Shown here: positions 16,658 to 25,296 of the stretch, one piece after another
How positions within the stretch are numbered: the first letter of the stretch is position 1
How the letters are laid out: every line of letters begins with the position of its first letter
Source: DAOUBP01 sp964474695
GTDB lineage: Bacteria; Chloroflexota; Anaerolineae; CG2-30-64-16
NCBI GenBank assembly: GCA_964474695.1
Contig: CAYYTK010000004.1
Coordinates: forward strand, 62,001-126,000
Reading direction: 5' to 3'
DNA length: 64,000 bases
Notes under the pieces: generated by a model
What the model saw: only the letters and a program-made list of their open reading frames with translations
What the model was told of the DNA's origin: nothing
The model's database searches: none
Translations under genes and position numbers: made by a program

Positions 16658-16690
16658 CGGGCGCGAACCGAGCGTTTGACGGAGCAAACC

Positions 16691-17983
16691 GTGCGACACT
16701 CCTGGGGCGTCTTCCTGCTGTGGGTTGCGGCGTTGGTCTTTGCGCTGACCAGCAGCAGTGATCTGGCGTTCAACCTGCTCTATTTCATCACCGGCGTGAT
16801 CGCGGCCGCGCTGTTTTGGGCCTGGGCCAACTGCCGGGGCCTGCTGTTGAAACGCGCCACGCGCTCGCAGCGCTCACAGGTTGGCAAATACTTCGAAGAG
16901 ACCTTGGAGCTGGTCAATCGCTCCTATTGGCCCAAGCTATGGGTCGAAGTCCGTGATGGCTCCGATCTGCCAGGGCACCATGTCAGCCGGGTGGTCAACT
17001 CATTGGGGCGCAAGAAATCCGCCCGCTGGCAAGTGCGCACCTTCTGCCGGCAGCGCGGGCGCTACACCCTGGGACCGGTGATGCTATCCAGCGGCGATCC
17101 CCTGGGGATCTTCAACTTCTCCCGGCCGGCGCCGGGGACCATTCCCCTGGTGGTGACGCCGGCCATCGTCGACCTTCCCCAATTCAGCCCGCCGACCGGT
17201 TACCTGCCCGGCGGCGAGACCATGCACCGCCGCACGCCGTATATCACGTCCAGCGTGTCGGGTGTGCGCGACTATGTGCCGGGTGATAGCTTCAACCGCA
17301 TCCACTGGCCTTCGACGGCACGCACCGGCCGGCTGATCTCCAAGGAGTTCGAACTGGACCCCTTGGCAGACGTCTGGCTCTTCCTGGATATGTACGGTGA
17401 CGCGCATGTCGAGGCGCCATGGGCCGGACCGGACGATGACATAGCCTTGCCGTGGCTTTCGCGCCGGGTCGAACGCATGGAACTGCCCCCCAGCACCGTG
17501 GAGTACGGCGTGACCATCGCTGCCTCGCTGGCGCAGCACTTCTTGCAGGCCGATCGCGAGGTGGGCTTCCTCAGCTATGCCGAGACGCGCGAGGTCGGGC
17601 AGCCTGACCGAGGAGAGCGGCAAATGAGCCGCCTGCTGGAGATACTGGCGGTGATCCAGGCGCGAGGGCGCTTGCCGTTGGCACAAGTTTTGGCGGGCGA
17701 AGGCATCACCCTGGCGCGCCATACCACGCTGATCGTCATCACGCCTTCCACCGACAGCCACTGGGTGACCGCGCTGGGAGGCTTGCGATCGCGCGGGGTT
17801 CACGGTGTGGCGGTGCTGCTGGCCGCGCGCACCTTCGGAGCGGCGCCCGATTGGACGCCGACACTGGCCGAGCTGCAGGCCAGCAACCTACCCGGATATC
17901 TGATACAAAAGGGGGACGACCTGGCGGCGGCGCTGAGCCAACCGGTCAGCGGTGCAAGCCGCGGCGTGATGCCGCGGTTTTGA
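16691..17983 (+). CDS. DUF58 membrane-anchored protein (MoxR partner)
   Basis: This 430-residue protein has two N-terminal hydrophobic segments (about residues 5-50), then a large cytoplasmic part with the DUF58 core (YVPGDSFNRIHWPSTARTGR). The remaining region resembles a von Willebrand A fold (DVWLFLDMYGD). I chose GTG 16691, with GGAG six bases upstream, over TTG 16676. It is the usual partner of MoxR ATPases and sits in the same operon. The next gene, a secreted protease, begins 32 nt after its stop. Direct function is unknown. Confidence 0.88.
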   Translation: MRHSWGVFLLWVAALVFALTSSSDLAFNLLYFITGVIAAALFWAWANCRGLLLKRATRSQRSQVGKYFEETLELVNRSYWPKLWVEVRDGSDLPGHHVSRVVNSLGRKKSARWQVRTFCRQRGRYTLGPVMLSSGDPLGIFNFSRPAPGTIPLVVTPAIVDLPQFSPPTGYLPGGETMHRRTPYITSSVSGVRDYVPGDSFNRIHWPSTARTGRLISKEFELDPLADVWLFLDMYGDAHVEAPWAGPDDDIALPWLSRRVERMELPPSTVEYGVTIAASLAQHFLQADREVGFLSYAETREVGQPDRGERQMSRLLEILAVIQARGRLPLAQVLAGEGITLARHTTLIVITPSTDSHWVTALGGLRSRGVHGVAVLLAARTFGAAPDWTPTLAELQASNLPGYLIQKGDDLAAALSQPVSGASRGVMPRF

Positions 17984-18015
17984 CCTCGGCCTTGCCGCGG
18001 GTTGCGCATGGAACG

Positions 18016-20013
18016 ATGAGCTGGATACGCCGTTTGCGCTCAGGATTGGTGCTGTGGGTGTTGTGCCTGACACTGACCGGGCCGGCCCAGGCCACGGTCG
18101 ATCAAGCTCCGGCCAGGCCCGGGCCGGATTGGACCGCGCCGCGCGCGATCGGCCAGATGCTCGTGAAGCTGTCCGACCTGAACGCCGAGACGCTCGACGC
18201 GCAGGTCGCCGATGCCGGCGGCGCCGTGCTGCGCACCATCCCGGCGGTGGGCCTGGCAGTGGTCCAGATGCCGCCGGACGCGGACTTGCGCGCGGCCTCG
18301 GCCGACCTGGAAGCGCTGGCCGAGGTAGAGTGGGTTGAGCCCAACTACACGTTGGCCCTCGATTTCATCCCCAACGATCCGTACTATTCAACCCAGTCCG
18401 GTTACCTCAACCGCATGGGGCTATCCGCCGCCTGGGACCTGACCACCGGCGAGCCGGGCATCGTGCTGGCGGTGCTGGATACCGGGGTAGACATGAACCA
18501 TGCGGACTTGCAGGGTGCGATCTGGGTCAATCCCGGGGAGACACCCCTCAACGGCGTGGACGATGATGGCAACGGCTTCATCGATGACGTGCACGGCTGG
18601 GATTTCGCCGGCAATGACAACCTGCCTGACGACGATTACGGCCACGGCACCCACGTGGCGGGCATCGCAGCAGCGCGCATCAACAACGGGATTGGCATTG
18701 CCGGCGTAGCAGGCAATGCCACGATCATGCCGGTGGACGTCTTCGGCGGCGGCATCGGCACCTACGAAGATCTCATCCGCGCCATCATTTACGCCACGGA
18801 TAACGGCGCGCGCGTGATCAACATGAGCCTGGGCGCCTCAAGCTACAGCCGCGGCGAGGAGATGGCGGTGAACTACGCGGTGGAGCACGGCGTCGTGGTG
18901 GTCGCGGCGGCAGGCAACACCGGCCGCGAGAGCTACCACTACCCGGCAGCTCACGCGAGTGTAATCGCGGTCGCTGCAACAACCTCTGGCGACTACCTCG
19001 CATCGTTCTCTACACGCGGTGATTTCGTGGATGTAGCAGCGCCGGGTGTTAGCATCTACTCCACCCTTCGCAACAACACTTATGGCGCCATGAGCGGCAC
19101 CAGCATGGCAACGCCGCACGTCTCAGGCCTGGCCGCGCTGATCCTATCCCGCAATCCCGGGCTGACCCCAACCCAGGTGCGCCAGTTGATCGAGTCAACT
19201 GCGACAGACTTGGGGCCCACGGGCCGCGATATTTACTTCGGCTATGGCCGCGTCGATGCGGCGCTGGCCCTGGCGAGCACGCCACCCGGCTCTGCGCCGC
19301 CCACACCCACGCCAGGCCCGCCGTTGGAGATCTGGCCGGATGGCTGCCAGGAGCTGATCCCGGACGGCGGCTTCGAGGATGGGCTGGGCGGTTGGCAGGT
19401 CAGCGGCGCGGCCGGCATCGACGCCACACAAGTCTACACGGGGAGTTATGCGGCCCACTTCCTGGGCGGCCCGAACGCGTCGGGCGTGTTGAGCCGCACG
19501 CTGCAACTGCCCGCCAACGCGTCCGAGGGGGCGCTGTGGTTTGCCTATCGGATCTCAAGCCAGGACTACGGCTGGGGCACAACACCAACCTGGCCGTTCG
19601 ATGATTGGTTGGTTGCCGAATGGCGCACGGCCGATGGGCAGGCCATCCAGGAGCTATTGCGCACCGGCAACACAGCCGATTCATCGAACGACGGCTTGCC
19701 GTGGGACAGGTATCTGTACCGGCTGCAACCGGCCGACATGCAGGCGCTGAGGATGGCGGGAGCCATTACCCTTGTCTTCAGGTCACAGAGCGACCAGGAT
19801 ACGGCCGCGACCGATTTCTGGGTGGATGGCGTGCGGTTTTGTGTGGCCGGCAGCGATGACGTTTCACCGACGCCGACCGCGACGCCGGCCGAAACCGAGA
19901 CGCCCACCGTCACGCCGACCGCAACCGCAACGCCGGCGATAACGGCGACGCCAACCGCAACAGCCAGCGAGGGGCTGATAAGGTACTATCTGCCGCTCAT
20001 GGTGGCGCCGTAG
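18016..20013 (+). CDS. Secreted subtilisin-family (S8) serine protease
   Basis: This 665-residue preproprotease has a signal peptide (1-26, cleavage near AQA), an I9-type propeptide (about 45-115), then a peptidase S8 domain. The catalytic triad is D155 (AVLDTGVD), H210 (GHGTHVAG) and S363 (GTSMATPH), with oxyanion N301. After a Pro/Thr stalk near 485, a beta-sandwich-like domain covers about 500-620. A second Thr/Pro stalk leads to the C-terminal motif IRYYLPLMVAP. That tail type is common in secreted Chloroflexota proteins and may be a sorting signal, which is an inference. Its end overlaps the convergent NUDIX gene by 17 nt. Confidence 0.94.
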   Translation: MSWIRRLRSGLVLWVLCLTLTGPAQATVDQAPARPGPDWTAPRAIGQMLVKLSDLNAETLDAQVADAGGAVLRTIPAVGLAVVQMPPDADLRAASADLEALAEVEWVEPNYTLALDFIPNDPYYSTQSGYLNRMGLSAAWDLTTGEPGIVLAVLDTGVDMNHADLQGAIWVNPGETPLNGVDDDGNGFIDDVHGWDFAGNDNLPDDDYGHGTHVAGIAAARINNGIGIAGVAGNATIMPVDVFGGGIGTYEDLIRAIIYATDNGARVINMSLGASSYSRGEEMAVNYAVEHGVVVVAAAGNTGRESYHYPAAHASVIAVAATTSGDYLASFSTRGDFVDVAAPGVSIYSTLRNNTYGAMSGTSMATPHVSGLAALILSRNPGLTPTQVRQLIESTATDLGPTGRDIYFGYGRVDAALALASTPPGSAPPTPTPGPPLEIWPDGCQELIPDGGFEDGLGGWQVSGAAGIDATQVYTGSYAAHFLGGPNASGVLSRTLQLPANASEGALWFAYRISSQDYGWGTTPTWPFDDWLVAEWRTADGQAIQELLRTGNTADSSNDGLPWDRYLYRLQPADMQALRMAGAITLVFRSQSDQDTAATDFWVDGVRFCVAGSDDVSPTPTATPAETETPTVTPTATATPAITATPTATASEGLIRYYLPLMVAP

Positions 20014-20506
20014 CGGCCGCGATCCACTCGTGCAAGAACTGCGCCGTCGACTCAAACGCCAGCGCGTCCCAGGGGATCTCCCCCTCCGTGAACCAGCGCA
20101 CCTCGCTGACATCGTCGGCAGGAACCGGCTCGCCCGCGCACGGCTCAGCGCGGTAGAGCAGCAGGATGCCCCGCCGCTCATTCCAGCCGGCCAAGGGCGC
20201 GATGCCCTGCAACCCGTTCGGCCTGATCGTGACCCCGGTCTCCTCGGCCACCTCGCGCACTACCGCCTCTTCCGGCAGCTCGTCGGCATCCATGTAGCCG
20301 GCGGGCAGCGCCCAGTAGCCGATCCGCGGCACGACAGCCCGGCGCACCAGAAGCACGTGGTCACCTTTGATCACCAAAGCTGCGACCGCGACTTTCGGAT
20401 CAGCAAAGTGGATGAAGCCGCAGTAGCGGCACAGGCGGCGCATCCGGCCAAACCGCATCCCTTCGGTCAGCGGCGCCCCGCAGCGTGGGCAGAAGATGTA
20501 GTCCAT
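19997..20506 (-). CDS. NUDIX hydrolase with N-terminal zinc ribbon
   Basis: This 169-residue protein has a four-cysteine zinc ribbon (C6, C9, C26, C29) followed by a NUDIX domain. The NUDIX box GYMDADELPEEAVVREVAEE fits the consensus for Mg-dependent cleavage of nucleoside diphosphate derivatives. The arrangement resembles NudC-type NADH pyrophosphatases but lacks their N-terminal domain, so the substrate is open. Its start is followed on the upstream side by the 8-bp tandem repeat array (20510-20582). Its 3' end overlaps the protease gene tail-to-tail by 17 nt. Confidence 0.9.
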   Translation of the reverse strand: MDYIFCPRCGAPLTEGMRFGRMRRLCRYCGFIHFADPKVAVAALVIKGDHVLLVRRAVVPRIGYWALPAGYMDADELPEEAVVREVAEETGVTIRPNGLQGIAPLAGWNERRGILLLYRAEPCAGEPVPADDVSEVRWFTEGEIPWDALAFESTAQFLHEWIAAATAPP

Positions 20507-20509
20507 GGC

Positions 20510-20585
20510 GAGTCAGCGAATCGGCGAGTCAGCGAATCAGCGAATCAGCGAATCAGCGAATCAGCGAATCGGCGAATGGGCGAAT
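20510..20585. repeat. Tandem repeat of the 8-bp unit CGAATCAG
   Basis: The unit CGAATCAG and variants (CGAATCGG, CGAGTCAG, CGAATGGG) repeats about nine times just upstream of the NUDIX start. The same unit is found inside the iorA coding region at 51800-51836. It is too short and lacks spacers for a CRISPR. Confidence 0.85.
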
Positions 20586-20596
20586 GAAAGACCGCG

Positions 20597-20653
20597 GTAC
20601 GCAGTACGCAATACGCAGTACGTAGTACGCAGTGCGTATTGCGTACTGCGTAC
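20597..20653. repeat. Palindromic repeat family R3, copy 1
   Basis: A perfect 20-bp inverted repeat, TACGCAGTACGCAATACGCA (20598-20617) and its complement (20633-20652), surrounds a 15-nt spacer. It is built from the smaller motif TACGCA. The stop codon of the URO-D-like gene (reverse strand, 20655-20653) abuts it, so it may act as that gene's terminator hairpin. A related copy is at 35918-35995. Confidence 0.8.
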
Positions 20654-21663
20654 TACGTATCTTGTTCAACTGTCTGCCGCACGGCGCGCAGGTTGCTGAA
20701 GGGCGCGTTCACGGGTGCGACGCAACCGGAGGAGACGATCAGCCGCCGGCCGCCGGTTTGGGCGATGGCGTCGCTCACACGGGCCCGAATCCGATCCGGA
20801 TCGCCGCGCAGCAGGTCTTCCCAGTGCTCCAGGCCGCCGCAGACCGCGCCGGGGAAGATGCGCATGCCCTCCCCAAGGCTGGGACGCGTTTCGCGGTCGT
20901 GCCAGTTGAGCGCCTGGACCGGATAGCCGGCGATCAGATCGAACATGCCCTCCGAGCCATGCAGGTGAAGCATGTTGAAATGGAAGCCCAGGCCGTCCGC
21001 GCAGTCAGCCGCGGCGGCCAGAACGCGCCGATCATAAGGCTCACCGAAGGTGCGATATTCGGCTTCGCTCAAAGTCGTGCGGTTCGCCAATTGCACCGCG
21101 TAGTAGATGCCGGCGATCCCCAGGGGCTTGCAGGCCTCGATGAAGCGAATGGTGCTGCGGGTGATGATCTCCAGGCCGGCCAGCACCAGGTCGGGCGCCT
21201 GGCGCAGGTGGACAATCAACTGCCCGGCCCCGGCCAGGTTCTTGGCCTGGCTCAGCGGGCTGAAGATGGTCTGGATGAATGGCGTCTCGCGGGCGCCCTC
21301 GCGGATCAACGCCAGGCAGCGAAGCTGGCCGCCCAACCTGCCGCCGCGCGGGTCAAGCTCCGGCAGCCGCGGCCAATCTTCGGGCGTGCGGATGACGCGA
21401 CGGGTGTATTCACGGTTGCCCTCGTCACCCCCCACCCAGCGATCCTCCACCCCCCAATCGACCAGGCAAAAGCTGCTGGCCGGCGAGACTTTGATGAAGT
21501 CCCAGTCCCACTGGGCCTGCCACGTCAAAGTCGCCCACGCCAAATCGTCCGGCCGCTGGTCGTCGCCAGGAAAGTGACGCCACAGCGCCACGGCGGGGCG
21601 GTCCACCGCTTGCCCCGCGAAGGTGGCAAGCAGCCGCTCGCGTTTGGTCATCTTTGCGGACAT
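20653..21663 (-). CDS. Uroporphyrinogen decarboxylase (URO-D) family protein
   Basis: This 336-residue protein has the URO-D/MtaA-like TIM-barrel pattern: an N-terminal MTKRERLLATFAGQAVDRP, the middle LIVHLRQAPDLVLAGLEII, FNMLHLHG and a late FPGAVCGGLEHWEDLL. Families of this type include HemE and corrinoid methyltransferases. The N-terminal substrate-binding arginines of true HemE are not obvious, so a methyltransferase-like or unknown role is more likely than heme synthesis. AGGAGG precedes the ATG at 21663. It is the last gene of a reverse operon, starting 20 nt after dgkA. Confidence 0.75.
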   Translation of the reverse strand: MSAKMTKRERLLATFAGQAVDRPAVALWRHFPGDDQRPDDLAWATLTWQAQWDWDFIKVSPASSFCLVDWGVEDRWVGGDEGNREYTRRVIRTPEDWPRLPELDPRGGRLGGQLRCLALIREGARETPFIQTIFSPLSQAKNLAGAGQLIVHLRQAPDLVLAGLEIITRSTIRFIEACKPLGIAGIYYAVQLANRTTLSEAEYRTFGEPYDRRVLAAAADCADGLGFHFNMLHLHGSEGMFDLIAGYPVQALNWHDRETRPSLGEGMRIFPGAVCGGLEHWEDLLRGDPDRIRARVSDAIAQTGGRRLIVSSGCVAPVNAPFSNLRAVRQTVEQDT

Positions 21664-21682
21664 CGCAGGCCTCCTGTTTGCT

Positions 21683-22045
21683 TCACCGGAACAGCAGTTC
21701 CCACAGCCGCGGCCCGAAGATGGCAATGCCCACGCCGACCGCGGCGATCGCGGCTACCAACACCGCCCCGGCGCCGGCATCTTTGGCCGCCTTGGCCATC
21801 GGGTGATAACGATTCGTCAGCAGATCGACAGCCAACTCGGCCACACTGTTCAACATCTCGGCGCCGAAGACCAGGCCGATCGTCAGCGCCAGCACCGCCC
21901 ACTCGACCGGATTGACGCGACAGAGGAACCCGGCCGCCACCACGATCACGGTCGCGGCCAAATGCACGCGCGCGTTGCGCTGGGTACGGATCACCCATGC
22001 GATGCCGTGAAAGGCATAGACAAAACTGCGGAGGAAGGCGCGCAT
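21683..22045 (-). CDS. dgkA: Diacylglycerol/undecaprenol kinase (DgkA family)
   Basis: This 120-residue integral membrane kinase has three hydrophobic segments and the family signature AEMLNSVAELAVDLL followed by KAAKDAGAGAV. Gram-positive-type members phosphorylate undecaprenol, recycling the lipid carrier of cell-wall synthesis. It starts 9 nt after the ybeY stop in an operon whose order (pgpH-ybeY-dgkA) matches Firmicutes. The start at 22045 gives the usual family length. Confidence 0.93.
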   Translation of the reverse strand: MRAFLRSFVYAFHGIAWVIRTQRNARVHLAATVIVVAAGFLCRVNPVEWAVLALTIGLVFGAEMLNSVAELAVDLLTNRYHPMAKAAKDAGAGAVLVAAIAAVGVGIAIFGPRLWELLFR

Positions 22046-22054
22046 CGATTTCTC

Positions 22055-22519
22055 TTACTCGCCGCTCGCAAGCTGCGCCAGGATGCCCTCCTGTTTGGCC
22101 CACATGGCTGCCTCCTCATCCGGGTCGGCGTGATCGTAGCCCAGCAGATGGAGGGCGCCATGGACGGCCAGGAGGCGAAGCTCATCGCGCAAACGGCGAC
22201 CGAGCGCCGCGGCCTGACGCCGCGTGTAGGGCAAAGCGATGAGGATATCGCCCAGGTAATTCGCCATCTCGGGTGCGCTGACGAAACCGGGCGCCGGATC
22301 CTGGGCAGGGAAGGAGAGCACATCGGTAGGGCCGTCGACGCCCAGGTAAGTGCGATTCAAGTCGGCAACCACGTCGTCTTCGGTAATCACCAGGGTGACT
22401 TCGCCATCGGGCCGGCCGGCGCTGATCAGCGTCGCGGCAATGGCACGCGCCAGGTCGGCGGCATCGACGTCCTCGGCGTCTTCACAGTCAATCTGCACGT
22501 CAATCTGTTCTTCGGGCAT
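22055..22519 (-). CDS. ybeY: Endoribonuclease YbeY
   Basis: This 154-residue zinc-dependent endoribonuclease takes part in 16S rRNA 3' end maturation and ribosome quality control. The metal-binding motif HGALHLLGYDH gives H120, H124 and H130. The upstream TDVLSFP motif is also conserved. It follows the HD-domain gene by 3 nt, suggesting coupled translation. Size is normal for the family. Confidence 0.95.
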   Translation of the reverse strand: MPEEQIDVQIDCEDAEDVDAADLARAIAATLISAGRPDGEVTLVITEDDVVADLNRTYLGVDGPTDVLSFPAQDPAPGFVSAPEMANYLGDILIALPYTRRQAAALGRRLRDELRLLAVHGALHLLGYDHADPDEEAAMWAKQEGILAQLASGE

Positions 22520-22522
22520 GCG

Positions 22523-24748
22523 TCACAGAGCTCCTTGGCTTGCAGCGGCGTCGTCTTGAGCCGTGGGAGCCTCAGGCGGTCCCTTGGGCGATTCGGGCGC
22601 CGGGGGCGGCAGTGTCGCCTCGGTCGCCGCTGACGACGCGGCTTGCGGATCACTGGGATAGTTGATGCGCGGGTGGTGCAGGCCGCGCAACACATCGACG
22701 AAAGCGCCGCGGATCGCGTTCAGATCGGCGGCAGTCAGCGGGCACTCGTCCAATTGGCCGGACAACAGACGACGTTGGATGCTCTCACCGACAATTTGAT
22801 CCAGCTCCTGGATGGAGTTCGGGCGCCGGGCGCGCACAGTTGCCTCAGCACCATCCGCCAACATCGTGATCGCCGTCTCGCGGCTGCGCGGCTTGGGGCC
22901 GGGGTAGCGAAACGGCGTTTCATCAACGGCATCCGGTGCGGGGGCTTGCTGTTGCGCCTGGTGGTAGAAATAGGAGACCACGCCCGTGCCGTGATGCTCA
23001 GGGATGAAGTCAGCGATCCGCTGGGGCAGGCGATACTTGTGCGCCAGATCGATCCCATCCTTCACATGCGTCACAATGATTTGGGCGCTGGTAAGGGGGT
23101 CCAGCCGGGCGTGGGGGTCCATGCCCTCGCTGCGGTTTTCCACGAAGAAATAGGGCCGGATGGTCTTACCGACGTCATGATAGTAGGCGCCCACGCGGGT
23201 CAGGAGGGCATCGGCGCCGATAGCTTCGGCGGCACGTTCGCACATGTTGCCGACAATCAGCGTATGATGATACGTCCCAGGCGCCTTCAACAGGAGTTGG
23301 CGCAGCAGGGGATGCGTCGGCCGCGACAACTCCAGCAATTGGAGCGGGGTCAGGATGCCGAACGCCATGCTGATCAGATAGAGACCTACGATGGCCAGGG
23401 TAATGGCCAGCAGGCTGTTGATCAGCGAGGCAATGCCCAACTCGAGGATGCCCTGCCAATCCCAACTGCCGGCGGCAACCCGAAAAACGGCCACCACGGC
23501 CAGGTTGGCGATCAGCACAGCGATCGCGGCCCAGACATAGCTCGACAGACGATCACCCCGCCGCAGCTTCAGCGTGCCAATCAACGACCCGGCCAAGACA
23601 TAGGCCATGAGCTCGACACTGCCGGATGCCAACCAGCCAACCAGCAGCGCGAACAGGCTGGTGACGAGCAGCGCGACGCGCCAGTTCAAAACGACGGCCA
23701 AGATCATGGTCAGCGCCGCGTAGGGAAACACGTAGGGGATGAGTGCCCGGGTCGGGACAGCGGCTTTGGCAACCAACACGAAGAGCACAATCGCAATGGC
23801 GAGCACGATGAGTTCTTTCGGCCGCATCCACAGCCGCGGCTCCTGGCGCCAAAGGTAATAGAGCAGGATGGTCCCCATCAAGAACGTCAGGGCCAGCGCG
23901 AATTGAACTTCCTGCCAGGTCCAACTCTGTTGTTGCAGGCCCAGGGCGCGCAGCGCCTCAAGATCGAGCTCAGTGACGATGTCGCCGGCCCGCAAGATCA
24001 CCTCATTACGCTCCAATGTCGTCGTCACCGGCTCAACCGCGTCGCGCGCGGCCTTGCGGCGCTCGGCAGTACGATCGGTGTTGTAGAAACTGTTGGGCAC
24101 CAACAGATCTTGGACGATGTCGCTCACAATCGCCGCGTCCTGGTCCGTCAAATCCAGGCGGACGCGGGCCGGGATCTTGCGGCGTTCATCGGCCAGGTTG
24201 CTTTCCCGGATCTCCTCACGCATGGCGCGTTCGAGCACAACCTGCACTTCGGAAGCTACCGCTTCCCAGGCCGGGTTAGGCAGGCTCACGATGCGCTCGA
24301 TCACCTGCGCTGAGAGGTCCAGCTTGGCGATCGCCTTAATGTACTCTGCTTTGAGCTCAGGGCCGGCAAGGCTATCGCTGCGGACCGAGGCAATGAACTC
24401 GATGATCTGGCCGGATAACGTAAACTGCTGCCGCCCGACGCGCGCCTGAGGCGGATCGTAGACATCCGGGACCGCGTTAGCGGCCAGGGTCCGGCGCTGC
24501 TCGGTCAGCACGTCGCTGATGTAGGTGAGCTGGCGCGGCGCAACGATATCGCGCTGCGCGACGTCGCCCAAGGCCACTGTCACCTGACCGCTTGTGGGCA
24601 GGCGCACCACAAGGATCAACGCAATCAGCGCGACTGAGATGGCCCAGACAAGAAAAACACGCAGACGCACGCGCCACGGAATATCCTGTGAATGAAACGC
24701 CAGGGGGTGGCCGGATGCGTATGCGGGCTCTGAAGCGTCGGTTGGCAT
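22523..24748 (-). CDS. 7TM-HD family phosphohydrolase, PgpH-like c-di-AMP phosphodiesterase
   Basis: This 741-residue membrane protein has one N-terminal TM, a long extracytoplasmic 7TMR-HDED-type sensor region (about 60-290), seven TM helices (about 300-500) and a cytoplasmic HD domain. The HD domain has HHTLIVGN, AYYHDVGK and the late IPEHHGTG motif. Members called PgpH degrade cyclic di-AMP. The C-terminus is Pro/Ala-rich and disordered. It sits between yqeY and ybeY, the conserved position of yqfF in Bacillus. Activity on c-di-AMP is inferred from the family. Confidence 0.9.
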   Translation of the reverse strand: MPTDASEPAYASGHPLAFHSQDIPWRVRLRVFLVWAISVALIALILVVRLPTSGQVTVALGDVAQRDIVAPRQLTYISDVLTEQRRTLAANAVPDVYDPPQARVGRQQFTLSGQIIEFIASVRSDSLAGPELKAEYIKAIAKLDLSAQVIERIVSLPNPAWEAVASEVQVVLERAMREEIRESNLADERRKIPARVRLDLTDQDAAIVSDIVQDLLVPNSFYNTDRTAERRKAARDAVEPVTTTLERNEVILRAGDIVTELDLEALRALGLQQQSWTWQEVQFALALTFLMGTILLYYLWRQEPRLWMRPKELIVLAIAIVLFVLVAKAAVPTRALIPYVFPYAALTMILAVVLNWRVALLVTSLFALLVGWLASGSVELMAYVLAGSLIGTLKLRRGDRLSSYVWAAIAVLIANLAVVAVFRVAAGSWDWQGILELGIASLINSLLAITLAIVGLYLISMAFGILTPLQLLELSRPTHPLLRQLLLKAPGTYHHTLIVGNMCERAAEAIGADALLTRVGAYYHDVGKTIRPYFFVENRSEGMDPHARLDPLTSAQIIVTHVKDGIDLAHKYRLPQRIADFIPEHHGTGVVSYFYHQAQQQAPAPDAVDETPFRYPGPKPRSRETAITMLADGAEATVRARRPNSIQELDQIVGESIQRRLLSGQLDECPLTAADLNAIRGAFVDVLRGLHHPRINYPSDPQAASSAATEATLPPPAPESPKGPPEAPTAQDDAAASQGAL

Positions 24749-24788
24749 GAGTTACCCGGAAAGCTAGTTAAGAATGCACGGCACGCGG

Positions 24789-25238
24789 CTAGGCCAGCAG
24801 TTCACGAACAATGCGACTGATGGTCTGACCATCGGCCTGGCCGCGCAGATCGGCCGTCAACCGCTTCATCACGTTGCCGAAACCTTTGGCATCGGTGACG
24901 CCCAATTCGGCGATCACAGCACGAGCGCGCTCACGGATAGTCGCTTCGTCCAACTGCTTCGGCAGGTAGACTTCCAGCACGGCAATCTCCGCCTCTTCTT
25001 GGGCGATCAAGTCGTGACGACCGCCTTTGGCAAACTCGGTCACGCTATCGCGACGCTGCTTCACTTGCTTGATGACGATTCCCAGCACATCCGCGTCGGT
25101 GAGCGTGTGCTGCTCACTGCCGGAGACCTTTGCTTCGGTAATGGCGGTCTTGACCGCACGAATCGCCAGTTTCCGCACGGTGTCGCCGCTGCGGATGGCT
25201 TCTTTGAGATCAGCATCCAGACGTTCTTCCAGGGTCAT
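24789..25238 (-). CDS. yqeY: GatB/YqeY domain protein
   Basis: This 149-residue protein is a stand-alone GatB/YqeY domain, related to the tail of the tRNA amidotransferase subunit GatB and thought to bind tRNA or aid tRNA-dependent amidation. Recognisable segments are LEERLDADLKEAIRSGD and ADGQTISRIVRELL. ATG 25238 has a GGAG ribosome site; the frame is open upstream without support. The operon order mtaB-yqeY-pgpH is shared with Firmicutes apart from the missing rpsU. Confidence 0.93.
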   Translation of the reverse strand: MTLEERLDADLKEAIRSGDTVRKLAIRAVKTAITEAKVSGSEQHTLTDADVLGIVIKQVKQRRDSVTEFAKGGRHDLIAQEEAEIAVLEVYLPKQLDEATIRERARAVIAELGVTDAKGFGNVMKRLTADLRGQADGQTISRIVRELLA

Positions 25239-25296
25239 AGCATCTTCTCCGTTCGATCCAAATGAGCAGATTGGCAAATCGAAGCTAACCAAGACA

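Noticed and set aside
20510..20585. CRISPR-like repeat array
   Set aside because: The repeat unit is 8 bp, has no spacers and no cas genes nearby; it is a simple tandem repeat.
22643..24313. Long open frame (556 codons) on the + strand
   Set aside because: Antisense to the PgpH-like gene; composition is that of a shadow frame with no domain pattern.
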